The notes: a model not told the origin generated them from the letters alone. Numbered from the stretch's first letter, positions 15,880-24,399 are shown. The stretch: DNA of 64,000 bases from Pseudomonas putida (GCF_005080685.1 NZ_CP039371.1:744001-808000); one strand, 5' to 3'. Made by a program: numbers and translations.

Positions 15880-16182
15880 ATGAGGCCCACTGACGCGATA
15901 CGAGGAAAGGAAGCGGACATCCGGCGCCTCATCGAGGCCTATGGCTTCATTGAGCCCAAACTCTTCGGCTCTGCTGCTCGAGGCGATGATCACGAAGGGA
16001 GTGACCTTGATCTGCTCGCCATCATCCCTCCAGCAATGGCCGGCAAGATTTCCTTGTTCGACATCGCCGAGCTCGAGGATGAGCTCCAGGCCATGGTGGG
16101 GGTGCCAGTCGACTTCCACGTCTGCAACAACATGCCTGAGCACCTCAGGCAATCCATTGAGCGTGAGATGGTTACGCTGTAG
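15880..16182 (+). CDS. MNT-type minimal nucleotidyltransferase (MntA-like)
   Basis: A 100-residue DNA polymerase beta-fold nucleotidyltransferase with the signature LFGSAARGDDHEGSDLDLLAI, i.e. GS-x-x-RG-x5-SD-x-D, and a later acidic residue near VPVDFHVC. Proteins of this type act as MntA antitoxins that AMPylate the HepT RNase toxin, in a gene pair. No HEPN/HepT gene (R-x4-6-H motif) is found on either side: the next gene is convergent and overlaps by 11 bases. It is therefore an orphan, or its partner is elsewhere. ATG 15880 was chosen for the GGAGAAAGGC just upstream. Confidence 0.8.
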   Translation: MRPTDAIRGKEADIRRLIEAYGFIEPKLFGSAARGDDHEGSDLDLLAIIPPAMAGKISLFDIAELEDELQAMVGVPVDFHVCNNMPEHLRQSIEREMVTL

Positions 16183-16621
16183 CTGTGAACATGCTTGCGA
16201 TGATCCTAGCGTCAAGCAGGGCATGGTGAGGCAGTTCTTCCCCATCGTTCGTCGCGGTCAGGGTCGTGGCATCAGTGGGGAAATTCCTCACGTTCTGGGG
16301 CCATTTCCCATCGTCATAGGCGAGCTCGCAGAACAGCTCCCAGTCGTAGGCAGGTACGTCTGTGACAATCTCGAGCTCTTCGTCATAGGTTGCCAGCAAC
16401 CGCAGGAGCGCCGCTCTGGCCTCGATGATTGGCATGGCGTACTCACCACCCCACAACTGCGGCAGTACGATCTCTATCACGAAATCACTGCAGTCTTCTT
16501 CTCGCCACGCGTCGATCACTTCCACGTAGAATTCCCGGCGATCCTGGCCAACAAGAGCCAGGGAGATCAGCTTTGCCTGCGCGGTGAGCTGAGTAAACTC
16601 ACAATCGAGAAAGATCCTCAT
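16172..16621 (-). CDS. 3'-5' exoribonuclease, Rv2179c-like DEDD family
   Basis: A 149-residue DEDD-superfamily exonuclease of the Rv2179c-like group. The first metal-binding pair is in MRIFLDCEFTQL (Asp6, Glu8). A central Asp lies in VTDVPAYDWELF, and the last motif HHALLDARIIA supplies the His and Asp of a DEDDh site. The family trims RNA 3' ends. The start at 16621 places the DxE strand at the N-terminus with AGAGG upstream; a TTG at 16639 is less likely. The gene is convergent with and overlaps the MNT gene by 11 bases, and is divergent from the gene at 16639 with almost no spacer. Confidence 0.8.
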   Translation of the reverse strand: MRIFLDCEFTQLTAQAKLISLALVGQDRREFYVEVIDAWREEDCSDFVIEIVLPQLWGGEYAMPIIEARAALLRLLATYDEELEIVTDVPAYDWELFCELAYDDGKWPQNVRNFPTDATTLTATNDGEELPHHALLDARIIASMFTATA

Positions 16622-16638
16622 TTGTTGGAACCTCTGCA

Positions 16639-17004
16639 ATGACTAGGGCCCGCCTGAAATTGTCCCAGGAAGGCTGCCTGTGGGAAATCGCCTTGGCGTT
16701 TCTCGGCCCCGAAAAGCTGTGGGAAACGATTGTAGATCTGTGGGACGGAGCGAGCCCTCCCACAAGGCCGACCGTCGAGCACCTGTCGACCGACACGCTA
16801 CCCGCAGATGTCGTGAATATACTGAAAATTGCCCAGGTGCGAGTCGGGGCCCTCGTTCCGGATCGCGTGCCTGTACCAGGTGTTGTCACGTTGTACGCCC
16901 GGCACGCCAATGACCTCGCCGATGGGATCCTGGCAAGACTGCCGAGAGGCGAGCTCACCCGTACCTTGCGGGGATCGCAGTTAGAAGTCGAACTTGGCCT
17001 GTGA
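16639..17004 (+). CDS. hypothetical protein, 121 residues
   Basis: A soluble protein beginning MTRARLKLSQEG, whose ATG is 18 bases from the divergent exoribonuclease start. It has a mid-region PTVEHLSTDTLPADVVNIL and C-terminal LTRTLRGSQLEVEL. No domain, signal or membrane segment was recognised. It leads a run of small same-strand genes (17032, 17418), so it is probably the first gene of a short operon. Confidence 0.6.
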   Translation: MTRARLKLSQEGCLWEIALAFLGPEKLWETIVDLWDGASPPTRPTVEHLSTDTLPADVVNILKIAQVRVGALVPDRVPVPGVVTLYARHANDLADGILARLPRGELTRTLRGSQLEVELGL

Positions 17005-17031
17005 CGTCCACCTGCGGCAGGGAGAAGTGAT

Positions 17032-17421
17032 GTGACGATTGATCATCGGCTGCGGAGGCTGGAGATCGCGAGGCGCAGAGCGCTGTGGGCACTTGCCGAT
17101 CTACAGCCTGGAGATGCCCGCGCTGAAAAGGTGCTGGCTGAACTCGACGAGGTTGACCAGGGCCTGCAGGACATCGTGAGTGGTGATCAGCTCTACGCCC
17201 AGGAGCTCGTCAATGTCGTCACCACGAAGCTCCACAACGGCATTCAGCTGGTTGTCGAGGACAGCATCCCCGAGCCATGGCTGCAGCGCTTCCAAGCGGC
17301 GAGTGTTGGCTCTACACGCCTGGCAGAGGGGCCCTATCTGCGCGACTTCGAGAAGTTCGTGGCCGTGTGGCACCAGGAACTTGAGCACCTGAACGCCCAT
17401 CGCAGCAAGAGGTCGCGATGA
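17032..17421 (+). CDS. hypothetical coiled-coil protein, GTG start
   Basis: A 129-residue helical protein. GTG at 17032 is used, with GGGAGAAG at correct spacing. Residues 5-45 (RLRRLEIARRRALWALADL...) have heptad-like spacing suggestive of a short coiled coil, and the C-terminus is rich in His, Arg and Glu. No family was recognised. Its TGA overlaps the ATG of the next frame (ATGA, 17418-17421), a sign of translational coupling. Confidence 0.6.
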   Translation: MTIDHRLRRLEIARRRALWALADLQPGDARAEKVLAELDEVDQGLQDIVSGDQLYAQELVNVVTTKLHNGIQLVVEDSIPEPWLQRFQAASVGSTRLAEGPYLRDFEKFVAVWHQELEHLNAHRSKRSR

Positions 17422-17627
17422 AGAGAACGATCCTGGGTATGGCAGAGGCCGGCGAGCCGCTCTTGCAGCAGGCTCTTCATGCCATCCGGGCCCATCAGTA
17501 GGCTGTGGATGAAGGGCGACCAGCCGAGGAGGTCGAAAGGCTCCGTCTTGAGGCTGATCACCTGTATCAAACCGTCATCGACTACCAGTTGCTCCTATTG
17601 GGTAGGGTGGTTCAAACCCAGCACTGA
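17418..17627 (+). pseudogene. paralogue of the gene at 15584, interrupted by an amber codon
   Basis: A 70-codon frame beginning MKRTILGMAEAG with TAG at codon 28 (17499-17501) and a natural TGA end at 17625. Read through, the second half VERLRLEADHLYQTVIDYQL aligns with ELERLRLMAEHRFQAVTDYQL of the intact gene 1.8 kb upstream, as does the flanking HQ-stop-AVDEG against HQAQADG. One base change (for example CAG to TAG) explains the break. Its ATG overlaps the stop of the preceding gene. Confidence 0.65.
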
Positions 17628-17707
17628 TAGTCCGCCTGAGTGGTTGGGCCTCGCCGAGTTATGAGGCCGTATTGCCACCAAGTTCTGACTGCCCGGAGGA
17701 GGGCGGA

Positions 17708-18379
17708 TCAGGCAGCAAACAAAGACTTAACTCCATCCTTCAAGAATGACCAGTTGCTGATAACCAGCGAGATTGCTGTGGAAATCAGGATGCTGAGGAT
17801 GGCCCACTTCACCGTAGCCTTAACCCCTGACTTACCCTCCTCTTGGACAGGTCGAATGATATTTTTATAGATGTGCTCATAACCCTCTGACACCACGCGG
17901 ATGCTATCGAAATGGCTCTGAATCTCGCGCAGTGGGCCGGACAACGGCTTGAGGAGTTCGTTTGATGCTACGTGTTTGTTGACCTCATCTATCTGACGCT
18001 TCGTGTCGCTGATTCGATTGGTCAGGGCGCTGGGATTGAAAGTCAGGATGTCGGTGATGCGCTGATCCAGGGCGACGTATTCCGTTTCAATCTTCTCAGC
18101 CAATGCTGCGACGTAGCGGTGAGTGCCGTCGTCGACGAAACAGATGATAATTGGCTTGAAGCCATCCTCACCAATTTCCGAGTAGTCGACCACTCCAGCT
18201 TGATCGAGCTTGTAAAGCAGATACTCCAGTGCATTCCAGTTGCCTACAAGGCTACCCAGATCAGCCGTGACATCGGAATTGTTGAAGTCAACGCCTCCTT
18301 TTTCGTCCGCATGGCGGATTAGGCAGAGCAGAATTCTGAGCTCTTGCAACGTTGTGATTTGGTCATCCATTGTTGTCAT
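17708..18379 (-). CDS. tail-anchored membrane protein of unknown function
   Basis: A 223-residue protein. The first 80 residues look like a winged-helix fold (LQELRILLCLIRHADEKGG, then NWNALEYLLYKLDQAGVVDYSE). A helical, probably coiled-coil middle (residues 85-175) is followed by one membrane helix near the C-terminus (WAILSILISTAISLVI) and a short tail. No family was recognised. The layout of a cytoplasmic sensor-like part with a single C-terminal anchor is seen in some effector or defence proteins, but nothing here proves it. Two candidate starts (18379 and 18370) differ by three residues. Confidence 0.6.
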   Translation of the reverse strand: MTTMDDQITTLQELRILLCLIRHADEKGGVDFNNSDVTADLGSLVGNWNALEYLLYKLDQAGVVDYSEIGEDGFKPIIICFVDDGTHRYVAALAEKIETEYVALDQRITDILTFNPSALTNRISDTKRQIDEVNKHVASNELLKPLSGPLREIQSHFDSIRVVSEGYEHIYKNIIRPVQEEGKSGVKATVKWAILSILISTAISLVISNWSFLKDGVKSLFAA

Positions 18380-18832
18380 GTAAACCGGTGTACTCAGCTT
18401 GCAAAGATGATGGCCTGAACCTGTAAGGCCTATCTCTGATCAATGTGAACAGAGCGAACAGAAGCGGCCAGGCGCCAGGCCGGGTTTATCGCACACCCCG
18501 AGCAAAACGCCTAGATGGCGTGGCCTCATCCAACGGGCAGAACCGCTACATTCAGAACGGAACCGCCTGAACAAAGGTCACCATCCTTTTCGGGTCAGAA
18601 GCGCAAGCGGAGCGCGCCGGCCCGGAGGGCCATAGGCGAGAGGATGGAAGCCCGCAGGGCCAAAACCGGGCACTGCCAGGGTTTGGTGCACGACAGCTGT
18701 CCCCGGAGGGGCGAGCCAGCAAATTTGCGGATTCAAGAAATCCCTGGAGCCCTTGCCACGCCTGACTTACAGCGAGAAAGTATTCTAGTTTTTCGGATTT
18801 ATTTGCGGATTTTTCCGCACACCGTGCGCATG
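18380..18832. other. 453-bp gene-free stretch
   Basis: It holds copy 2 of the structured repeat (18601-18717) and a short TGCGGA-TTTT-TCCGCA palindrome (about 18804-18819) just past the antitoxin-like gene. The first 220 bases show no convincing frame or signal. Confidence 0.6.
18601..18717 (+). repeat. structured dispersed repeat, copy 2 of 3
   Basis: Same orientation and order as the copy at 7573. Hairpins are GGCCC-GGA-GGGCC, AAACC...GGTTT and GTCCCC-GGA-GGGGC, with the same conserved AGGATGGAAGCCCG strand between the first two. Confidence 0.7.
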
Positions 18833-18967
18833 TCACGGCGCTTCAGGCGGCACAAGCTTGCAGGCCGGCTTACCGTTCTTGGTGATCACGAACGAGTGCC
18901 CCTGCTGCAGGAGCTTCATGATTCTCCGGAAACGCCGTCTTGCCTGCGTTGCGCTGATCACCTGCAT
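18833..18967 (-). CDS. short Phd/YefM-type antitoxin-like protein, no toxin partner
   Basis: A 44-residue frame, MQVISATQARRRFRRIMKLL...VITKNGKPACKLVPPEAP, preceded by GGAGGCTTCAGC. It matches the N-terminal core of prevent-host-death antitoxins (ISATxARxxFxxLLxxxxxGxxxxITxxGKPxAxLVP) but stops before the toxin-binding tail. No Doc/YoeB/RelE-type toxin gene follows on this strand; the downstream bases are the repeat-containing gap. It is likely an orphan or truncated antitoxin that may still bind DNA. Confidence 0.6.
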   Translation of the reverse strand: MQVISATQARRRFRRIMKLLQQGHSFVITKNGKPACKLVPPEAP

Positions 18968-19047
18968 GCTGAAGCCTCCCATGGCGAAGAAGGTATGCAC
19001 GGAGTTGAAGGTGGCCAGCATCCGAAGCCAGCCACCCCCCAGTTCAC

Positions 19048-19392
19048 TCACATTTCAGGATGGATGTCGTCGAAGAAGTTGACGTTCAGCTCGATCTCCA
19101 AGGTGCCGAATCGGGCCAGCAGATCATCTCGCAGAGCTCCCTCGGCATACGGCTCAACGTCCACCCAGTAGCTGTAGATCATCCCGTCATCCGAGGTGTT
19201 CGCGGTTACTTCGGCCTCTGCCAGAAGCTCCGCATCCTCCAGCGATATCTTCAGCTCATTGGCCAGCGCTTGCGCCATGCTCATGCTGGGGCGGTGCTCC
19301 TCGCTTTCAGCGACCTGCTGGTGCTCCATGTACTCCCATTCAGTCCTGCGATCACGGTCTGCATCCGTTTCGCTCCCGGTGATGGAAATACC
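19048..19392 (-). pseudogene. C-terminal half of a gene split by the IS21-family element
   Basis: Reading on the minus strand, codons for GISITGSETDADRDRRTEW run to the end FFDDIHPEM. Upstream of Gly the frame enters the element end. Joined at the 7-bp duplication to the half at 22043-22528, it gives one continuous 276-residue protein (…SLGED + GISIT…). This half is acidic and helical (SMSMAQALANELKISLEDAELLAEAEV), followed by a mixed segment. No domain was recognised. Confidence 0.75.
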
Positions 19393-19399
19393 GTCTTCC
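19393..19399. repeat. left copy of the 7-bp target-site duplication
   Basis: GTCTTCC directly abuts the left end of the IS21-family element. The identical right copy is at 22043-22049. Confidence 0.85.
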
Positions 19400-19609
19400 T
19401 GGGGATTCCACGCGCACTTGGACACCCATTCCACGAACACTTGGACAGTGATTCCACGCTGACTTGGACACCCATTCCACGAACACTTGGACACTGATTC
19501 CACGAGCACTTGGACAGTGAGCGCTCACTGATCAGCCCCAAGCTCAGGCAGGCAGCAACGCAGGACTATTCACTACCATCGACCTCTTTTTCGAAGCGAA
19601 GAGGTCGTC

Positions 19610-21139
19610 GTGGAGCGTTTATCCATGCGTAAAATCCGAGAGGTACTACGCCTAAAGTTCGACGCCGGCCTGTCCGTGCGCAAGATCGCCGCAAGCCTGC
19701 AAATCAGTAGCGGCAGTGCTGGCAATTACCTGCACCGGTTCAACGCCTGCGGGCTGACTTGGCCAACGTCATTGTCGGATGCCGAGCTAGAACGGCTTCT
19801 GTTCCCACCGGCCCCAACAGTACCCAGCGATCAACGCCCGATACCAGACTGGGCATGGGTGCACACCGAACTACGCCGCCCCGGCGTAACCCTGGCCCTG
19901 CTCTGGCAGGAGTACCGGCTCAGCCACCCGCAAGGCTTCCAATACAGCTGGTTCTGCGAGCACTACCGCTTGTGGGCCGCCAAGGTCGACGTGGCCATGC
20001 GCCAGGAGCACCGCGCCGGCGAGAAGTTGTTCGTCGATTACGCGGGCCAAACCGTACCGGTCATCGACCGGCAGACCGGTGAAATCCGCCAGGCCCAGGT
20101 TTTCGTCGCCGTTCTCGGTGCATCCAGTTACACCTTCGCCGAAGCCACCTGGTCACAAACGCTGCCTGACTGGCTGGGCTCGCATGCGCGCTGCTTGGCA
20201 TTTTTGGGGGCGGCCCCACAGATCCTAGTGCCCGACAACCTGCGCAGCGGTGTCAGCAAGGCGCATCGCTACGAGCCCGACATCAACCCCAGCTACCGCG
20301 ACCTGGCCGAGCATTACGGCATCGCCGTCGTGCCTGCCCGTGCGCGTAAGCCCAAGGACAAAGCCAAGGTCGAGGTCGGCGTCCAGGTGGTTGAACGCTG
20401 GATCCTGGCGGCATTGCGCAACCGCCAGTTCTTCTCGCTGGGCGAACTCAACACCGCTATCGCACTGCTGCTGGATCGGCTCAACCACAAGCCCTTCAAA
20501 AAGCTGCCCGGCTCACGCCGGTCGGCCTTCGAAGCCATCGACCAACCTGCGTTGCAGGCCTTACCGGAACAGCCCTACGTCTACGCTGAATGGAAAAACG
20601 TACGCGTCCACATCGACTACCACGTCGAAGTGGACGGCCACTTCTACTCGGTGCCGTACCAACTGGTGAAGCACCAGCTCGAAGTGCGCCTGACCGCCCA
20701 GACCGTCGAGTGCTTCCACGCGAACCAGCGTGTGGCCAGCCACCGCCGCTCGCCGCACAAAGGCCGCCACACCACGCAAACCGAGCACATGCCCAAGAGC
20801 CACCGCGAGCATGCCGAATGGACGCCACAGCGACTGATCCGCTGGGCCGAGCAGACCGGGCCCAACACCGCTGGTGTCATCGCCCACATCCTCGAACGCC
20901 GAATCCATCCGCAGCATGGCTTTCGCGCATGCCTGGGCATCCTGCGCCTGAGCAAACAGCACGGCGAAGCGCGGCTGGAGGCCGCTTGCCAGCGTGCGCT
21001 GGCACTGGGCGCGTGCAGCTACAAAAGCCTCGAATCGATCCTGCGCCAAGGGCTGGAACGGCTGCCGCTGGCCCAGCAAAACCTGCCCCTGCTGCCCGAC
21101 GAACACACCAACCTGCGCGGCCCTGGCTACTACCACTGA
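19610..21139 (+). CDS. istA: IS21-family transposase IstA
   Basis: A 509-residue transposase. The N-terminus has two helix-turn-helix motifs (REVLRLKFDAGLSVRKIAASLQ). The DDE integrase core starts at LFVDYAGQTVPVID (first Asp), a second Asp is in ILVPDNLRSGV, and a Glu in KPKDKAKVEVGVQVVERW completes the triad. A beta-barrel-like C-terminal domain follows. Start is GTG at 19610 behind GAAGAGG. It works with the IstB helper to insert the element. Full length and undamaged. Confidence 0.93.
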   Translation: MERLSMRKIREVLRLKFDAGLSVRKIAASLQISSGSAGNYLHRFNACGLTWPTSLSDAELERLLFPPAPTVPSDQRPIPDWAWVHTELRRPGVTLALLWQEYRLSHPQGFQYSWFCEHYRLWAAKVDVAMRQEHRAGEKLFVDYAGQTVPVIDRQTGEIRQAQVFVAVLGASSYTFAEATWSQTLPDWLGSHARCLAFLGAAPQILVPDNLRSGVSKAHRYEPDINPSYRDLAEHYGIAVVPARARKPKDKAKVEVGVQVVERWILAALRNRQFFSLGELNTAIALLLDRLNHKPFKKLPGSRRSAFEAIDQPALQALPEQPYVYAEWKNVRVHIDYHVEVDGHFYSVPYQLVKHQLEVRLTAQTVECFHANQRVASHRRSPHKGRHTTQTEHMPKSHREHAEWTPQRLIRWAEQTGPNTAGVIAHILERRIHPQHGFRACLGILRLSKQHGEARLEAACQRALALGACSYKSLESILRQGLERLPLAQQNLPLLPDEHTNLRGPGYYH

Positions 21140-21159
21140 CCTGAACAAGGAACCTTGAA

Positions 21160-21915
21160 ATGCTACCGAACCCCACCCTGGACAAGCTGCAAACCCTGCG
21201 CCTGCACGGCATGATCAAAGCGCTGAGCGAGCAACAGGCGACGCCTGACATCAACGACCTGAGCTTCGACGAACGCCTCGGCCTGATGGTCGACCGCGAG
21301 CTGACCGAGCGTGAAAACACACGGCTGACGACCCGCCTCAAGGCTGCTCGGCTGCGCCACAACGCCTGCCTGGAGGACATCGACTACCGCAGCCCTCGTG
21401 GGCTGGACAAGTCGCTGATCCTGCAACTGGGCAGCGGCCAATGGCTGCGCGATGGCCTGAACCTGATCATCGGCGGCCCCACGGGCGTGGGCAAAACCTG
21501 GCTCGCCTGCGCCCTGGCCCACAAGGCCTGCCGCGATGGTTACAGCGTGCGCTACCTACGCCTGCCACGCCTGATGGAAGAGCTGGGCCTAGCCCACGGT
21601 GATGGGCGCTTCGCCAAACTGATGACGGGGTATGCCAAGACGGACTTGCTGATCCTGGACGACTGGGGCCTGGCGCCGTTTAGCGCAGCGCAACGGCGCG
21701 ACATGCTCGAACTGCTGGACGACCGCTACGGCAGCCGCTCGACGTTGGTGACCAGCCAGATGCCGGTGGACAAATGGCATGCACTGATCGGCGATCCGAC
21801 CCTGGGCGATGCAATCCTCGACCGGCTGGTGCACAACGCTTATCGGATCGAACTGAAGGGTGAATCGATGCGTAAACGCACGACGAAATTGACGGTGGCA
21901 GGGGCTTCAGACTAA
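21160..21915 (+). CDS. istB: IS21-family helper ATPase IstB
   Basis: A 251-residue AAA+ ATPase. Walker A is GGPTGVGKTWLACALAH and Walker B is LLILDDWGL, followed by the sensor segment STLVTSQMPVDKWHALIGD and the family ending DRLVHNAYRIELKGESMRK. IstB oligomerises on DNA and delivers it to IstA. It starts 20 bases after istA behind AAGGAA. Intact. Confidence 0.93.
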   Translation: MLPNPTLDKLQTLRLHGMIKALSEQQATPDINDLSFDERLGLMVDRELTERENTRLTTRLKAARLRHNACLEDIDYRSPRGLDKSLILQLGSGQWLRDGLNLIIGGPTGVGKTWLACALAHKACRDGYSVRYLRLPRLMEELGLAHGDGRFAKLMTGYAKTDLLILDDWGLAPFSAAQRRDMLELLDDRYGSRSTLVTSQMPVDKWHALIGDPTLGDAILDRLVHNAYRIELKGESMRKRTTKLTVAGASD

Positions 21916-22042
21916 CAATGCAACCCTGCGTCGCTGCGCTCCGACTGCCTGTCCAAGTGGACGTGGATCAGGTGTCCAAGTGCGCGTGGAACGAGTGTCC
22001 AAATGAGCGTGGGCTGGGTGTCCAAGTGTCGTGGAATCCGCA

Positions 22043-22528
22043 GTCTTCCCCGAGCGACCACCTGCCGTCCCGCCGAATCAGGTCAACATCCGCCTTGAGG
22101 AAGAAAACCCTGCCGTAGTACACACGGTCAGGATCCTGTTTGCCTTCCCAGTCGATAGACATGCCCAACCTGAGTACGCCAGTCGCATCGTCATAGGCGG
22201 CTGACTCCACCTCGCTTTCACCGATGGTGAACTCACTGGCGTTAGTCTCGTCCATCGCGCCGGACAGCATGTGATTCAGCTCTTGATCCAGCTCGGAGAA
22301 CACATCGTCCTCGTCAATCGCGTCCTTGAAATCACGCACGCCAAAGGCGGCGAGCATCAGCCGAGGATCCGTGGGGTTTCGCCGGGCGACGACAACGAGC
22401 TCGTGGTACTCCTCGAACCCTGCCTGACGCGCAAGCGCTTCTTGGGCAGCAGAAAGCTTCATGTCGTGTTCACGAGCATGCTGCTTGGCTTGCGATTTGA
22501 TGATGCTGATAGGGGAAAAATCGGACAT
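22043..22528 (-). pseudogene. N-terminal half of the gene split by the IS21-family element
   Basis: Starts at 22528 (MSDFSPISIIKSQAKQHA) and runs 162 codons to GED at the duplicated target, after which the frame enters the IS. The N-terminal region (KLSAAQEALARQAGFEEYHELVVVA) resembles the short helical segment found at the start of several mobile-element accessory proteins. The rest (SEFTIGESEVESAAYDD...YYGRVFFLKADVDLI) is a beta-rich domain. The family is unknown. The reading frame is exactly restored with the half at 19048 once the IS and one duplication are removed. Confidence 0.75.
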
Positions 22529-22790
22529 AGCAAAGTCTCCAAAACCATTCGACACTTTGGTTACCGATTGCCTGTTCACCGGGCAGCGTCTGGTTAGGGA
22601 CATGCCGATGTAAAACGAGGGGGTGTATCTACGATGGGCTATTGCTTCGCGAAACAGGCGCCAGGCGACCATCACCGCCTGGCCTGATCATAGGTCAGGC
22701 AAATTTACTCCGCAAGAGCCTGCGGGAAGGGCATCGCCAGGTTGGTTTCGGGGGGGAGTGTCTTGGAGGGTTGCTCGGCTATCAGTAACG
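22529..22790. other. gene-free stretch upstream of the split gene
   Basis: About 260 bp that would contain the promoter of the split gene. No clear signals or frames were recognised. The structured repeat copy 3 begins at 22791. Confidence 0.5.
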
Positions 22791-22917
22791 ACCGCAAGCG
22801 GAGCGCGCCGGCCCACGAAGGGCCAGAGGCTTGAGGATGGAAGCCCGCAGGGCCAAAACCGGGCGCAGCCGGGGTTTGGTTCACGAGAGCCGTCCCCCGG
22901 AGGGGACAAGCCCAAAC
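22791..22917 (+). repeat. structured dispersed repeat, copy 3 of 3
   Basis: Hairpins GGCCC-ACGAA-GGGCC, AAACC...GGTTT and GTCCCC-CGGA-GGGGAC (perfect 6 bp), with the shared CGCAAGCGGAGCGCGC and AGGATGGAAGCCCG strands. It lies just past the 3' end of the recombinase operon. Confidence 0.7.
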
Positions 22918-22992
22918 CGCATGTCGTTACTCCCCCAAACGGGGGCTAGGTAGATCGCTATCTGCTGTGGACGGTCGACCTACTCCCTACCG

Positions 22993-24399
22993 TCACAGAG
23001 ACCTGGGCTTGGGGTCGTACCTGGACAGCTCGAGATCACGCAACTCCATCAACTCATCACTCTGGCGCATAAACTCATCTTGAGTGATTTCTTTGAGCTT
23101 AAATTTTTTGTACAGGGCATCGTACTTTTTCTGATAGATCTTTAGCGTATTAGTTTGATGAACGCTTTCCGCAGCATTACCAATGCTCTTATCTCCTTCG
23201 AATACCTTGGTCAGGTAGGTTCTGAGGGACTCAACGCTCTTATGGCCTGTCCATTCCTTGACCTTGCGCAAAAACTCTTTATCGCTAATCAGTGCTGCCT
23301 CGAATTCATCCTTGCTTTCAAATTTGTGCCGCTCAACCAATAGCGTGAACAAGTTGGTGATGAATGCATGGCGGAACATGTGAGCGCATGCCTGTTCTTC
23401 AATGCCGGCAGCATCTCTAATGTTTGCTACAATCTTGGTTATGGTCTCTGGGGTTATCGGCTTAGCCGTTCTGTCTGATATAAACAAATAGTCATTTTTG
23501 TTTTCTGGATGAGATTTTATTAGCTTTTGCCGCAAAGCCAAATAATCTTTGACATCTTTTAGTGCAACAGCATTAACTGGGAACTCACGAACAAAGCTCT
23601 CGCCACGTTTCAGCGTTACAAATTTGAGCATCGGATACTTCATAAGCATTGCATCTCGCAAGGCCGATGTCGTCAAAGATGCAATTTCTGTACGACGAGC
23701 GCCCGTGTGTTGTAGGAGGGCAAGCAATGCAAGGTGACGAGCTTTAAGAAATTCGGATTTTTCAGAATCGCGTACTGCCTGCTCCATTCGATCAACGTTG
23801 TGCTCGGAAATCGGACTCCGAGTATGTTCGCGGAAGGGCAAAGGGAAGGAGTGGTGCGATGTTGTTTTCGTTACTTTATGGTGCTTGTTAAATGTGCGAA
23901 TGACTTCCTCGGTGGTCAACTTGATGGTGCCCTTTTCAGAAACGAAGTTAGGGTCGCCATGGAACTCGCCGATCCAGGTTAAAAAGTTTAGGCACTCTCT
24001 GCCAATATTTAGGGTGGTTCTGTCTTTACGCTTGGGTTTGTCTAGTCTTCTAGGATCCGACTCTTGAATAAGCTCAATAATGAAGTCTTCAAAAAATTTA
24101 TCGGTTATATGGTAGGGGTCAATCCTGTATTGCCAGCAACGCTTTATTAGCTGGCTAATATAGCTCGCGTACTGGCCTATTGTTCCGCCTTTGCTGTCCT
24201 GCATGCGACCATCGGCAGAGATTTGTTCGTGTTTCTTGGAGAGTTTAAGTAAGTAAAGGTTGGCGATATTGCATGGCTCGTTGTTTGGCCATTTCATGTA
24301 GGGAAATTTATAGAAGGAATGCTTGCGCGTTTTGCCCCCTGCGTACCTTTGGAACAGATCAACATGATCAAGCGTTTCTACTAGGAATTTGTCAGTCAT
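22993..24399 (-). CDS. GInt tyrosine recombinase, GinD-like
   Basis: A 468-residue tyrosine recombinase. Its catalytic residues are clear: Arg in HTGARRTEIASLTTSAL, the HxxR box in HMFRHAFITNLF, His in WTGHKSVESLRTY and the nucleophile Tyr in the same block. The N-terminal 180 residues would be the core-binding domain. ATG 24399 overlaps the stop of the preceding gene (ATGACTGA) and is preferred to a TTG at 24420. It is the last gene of a four-gene overlapping set that matches the ginABCD operon of GInt islands by order, size and type. Base composition is lower in GC than the flanking chromosome. Confidence 0.85.
   Translation of the reverse strand: MTDKFLVETLDHVDLFQRYAGGKTRKHSFYKFPYMKWPNNEPCNIANLYLLKLSKKHEQISADGRMQDSKGGTIGQYASYISQLIKRCWQYRIDPYHITDKFFEDFIIELIQESDPRRLDKPKRKDRTTLNIGRECLNFLTWIGEFHGDPNFVSEKGTIKLTTEEVIRTFNKHHKVTKTTSHHSFPLPFREHTRSPISEHNVDRMEQAVRDSEKSEFLKARHLALLALLQHTGARRTEIASLTTSALRDAMLMKYPMLKFVTLKRGESFVREFPVNAVALKDVKDYLALRQKLIKSHPENKNDYLFISDRTAKPITPETITKIVANIRDAAGIEEQACAHMFRHAFITNLFTLLVERHKFESKDEFEAALISDKEFLRKVKEWTGHKSVESLRTYLTKVFEGDKSIGNAAESVHQTNTLKIYQKKYDALYKKFKLKEITQDEFMRQSDELMELRDLELSRYDPKPRSL

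Larger units (their letters stand above)
19400..22042 (+). mobile_element. IS21-family insertion sequence, 2643 bp
   Basis: It begins TGGGGATTCCACG and ends CGTGGAATCCGCA, giving inverted TG...CA ends. Each end carries several spaced copies of a TTCCACG-N-CTTGGACA motif (five or so at the left, four at the right in inverse orientation), as IS21-type elements do for transposase binding. istA and istB fill the interior. GTCTTCC is present immediately outside both ends (19393-19399 and 22043-22049), a 7-bp target duplication. Both genes look intact, so the insertion may be recent and active. Confidence 0.92.
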
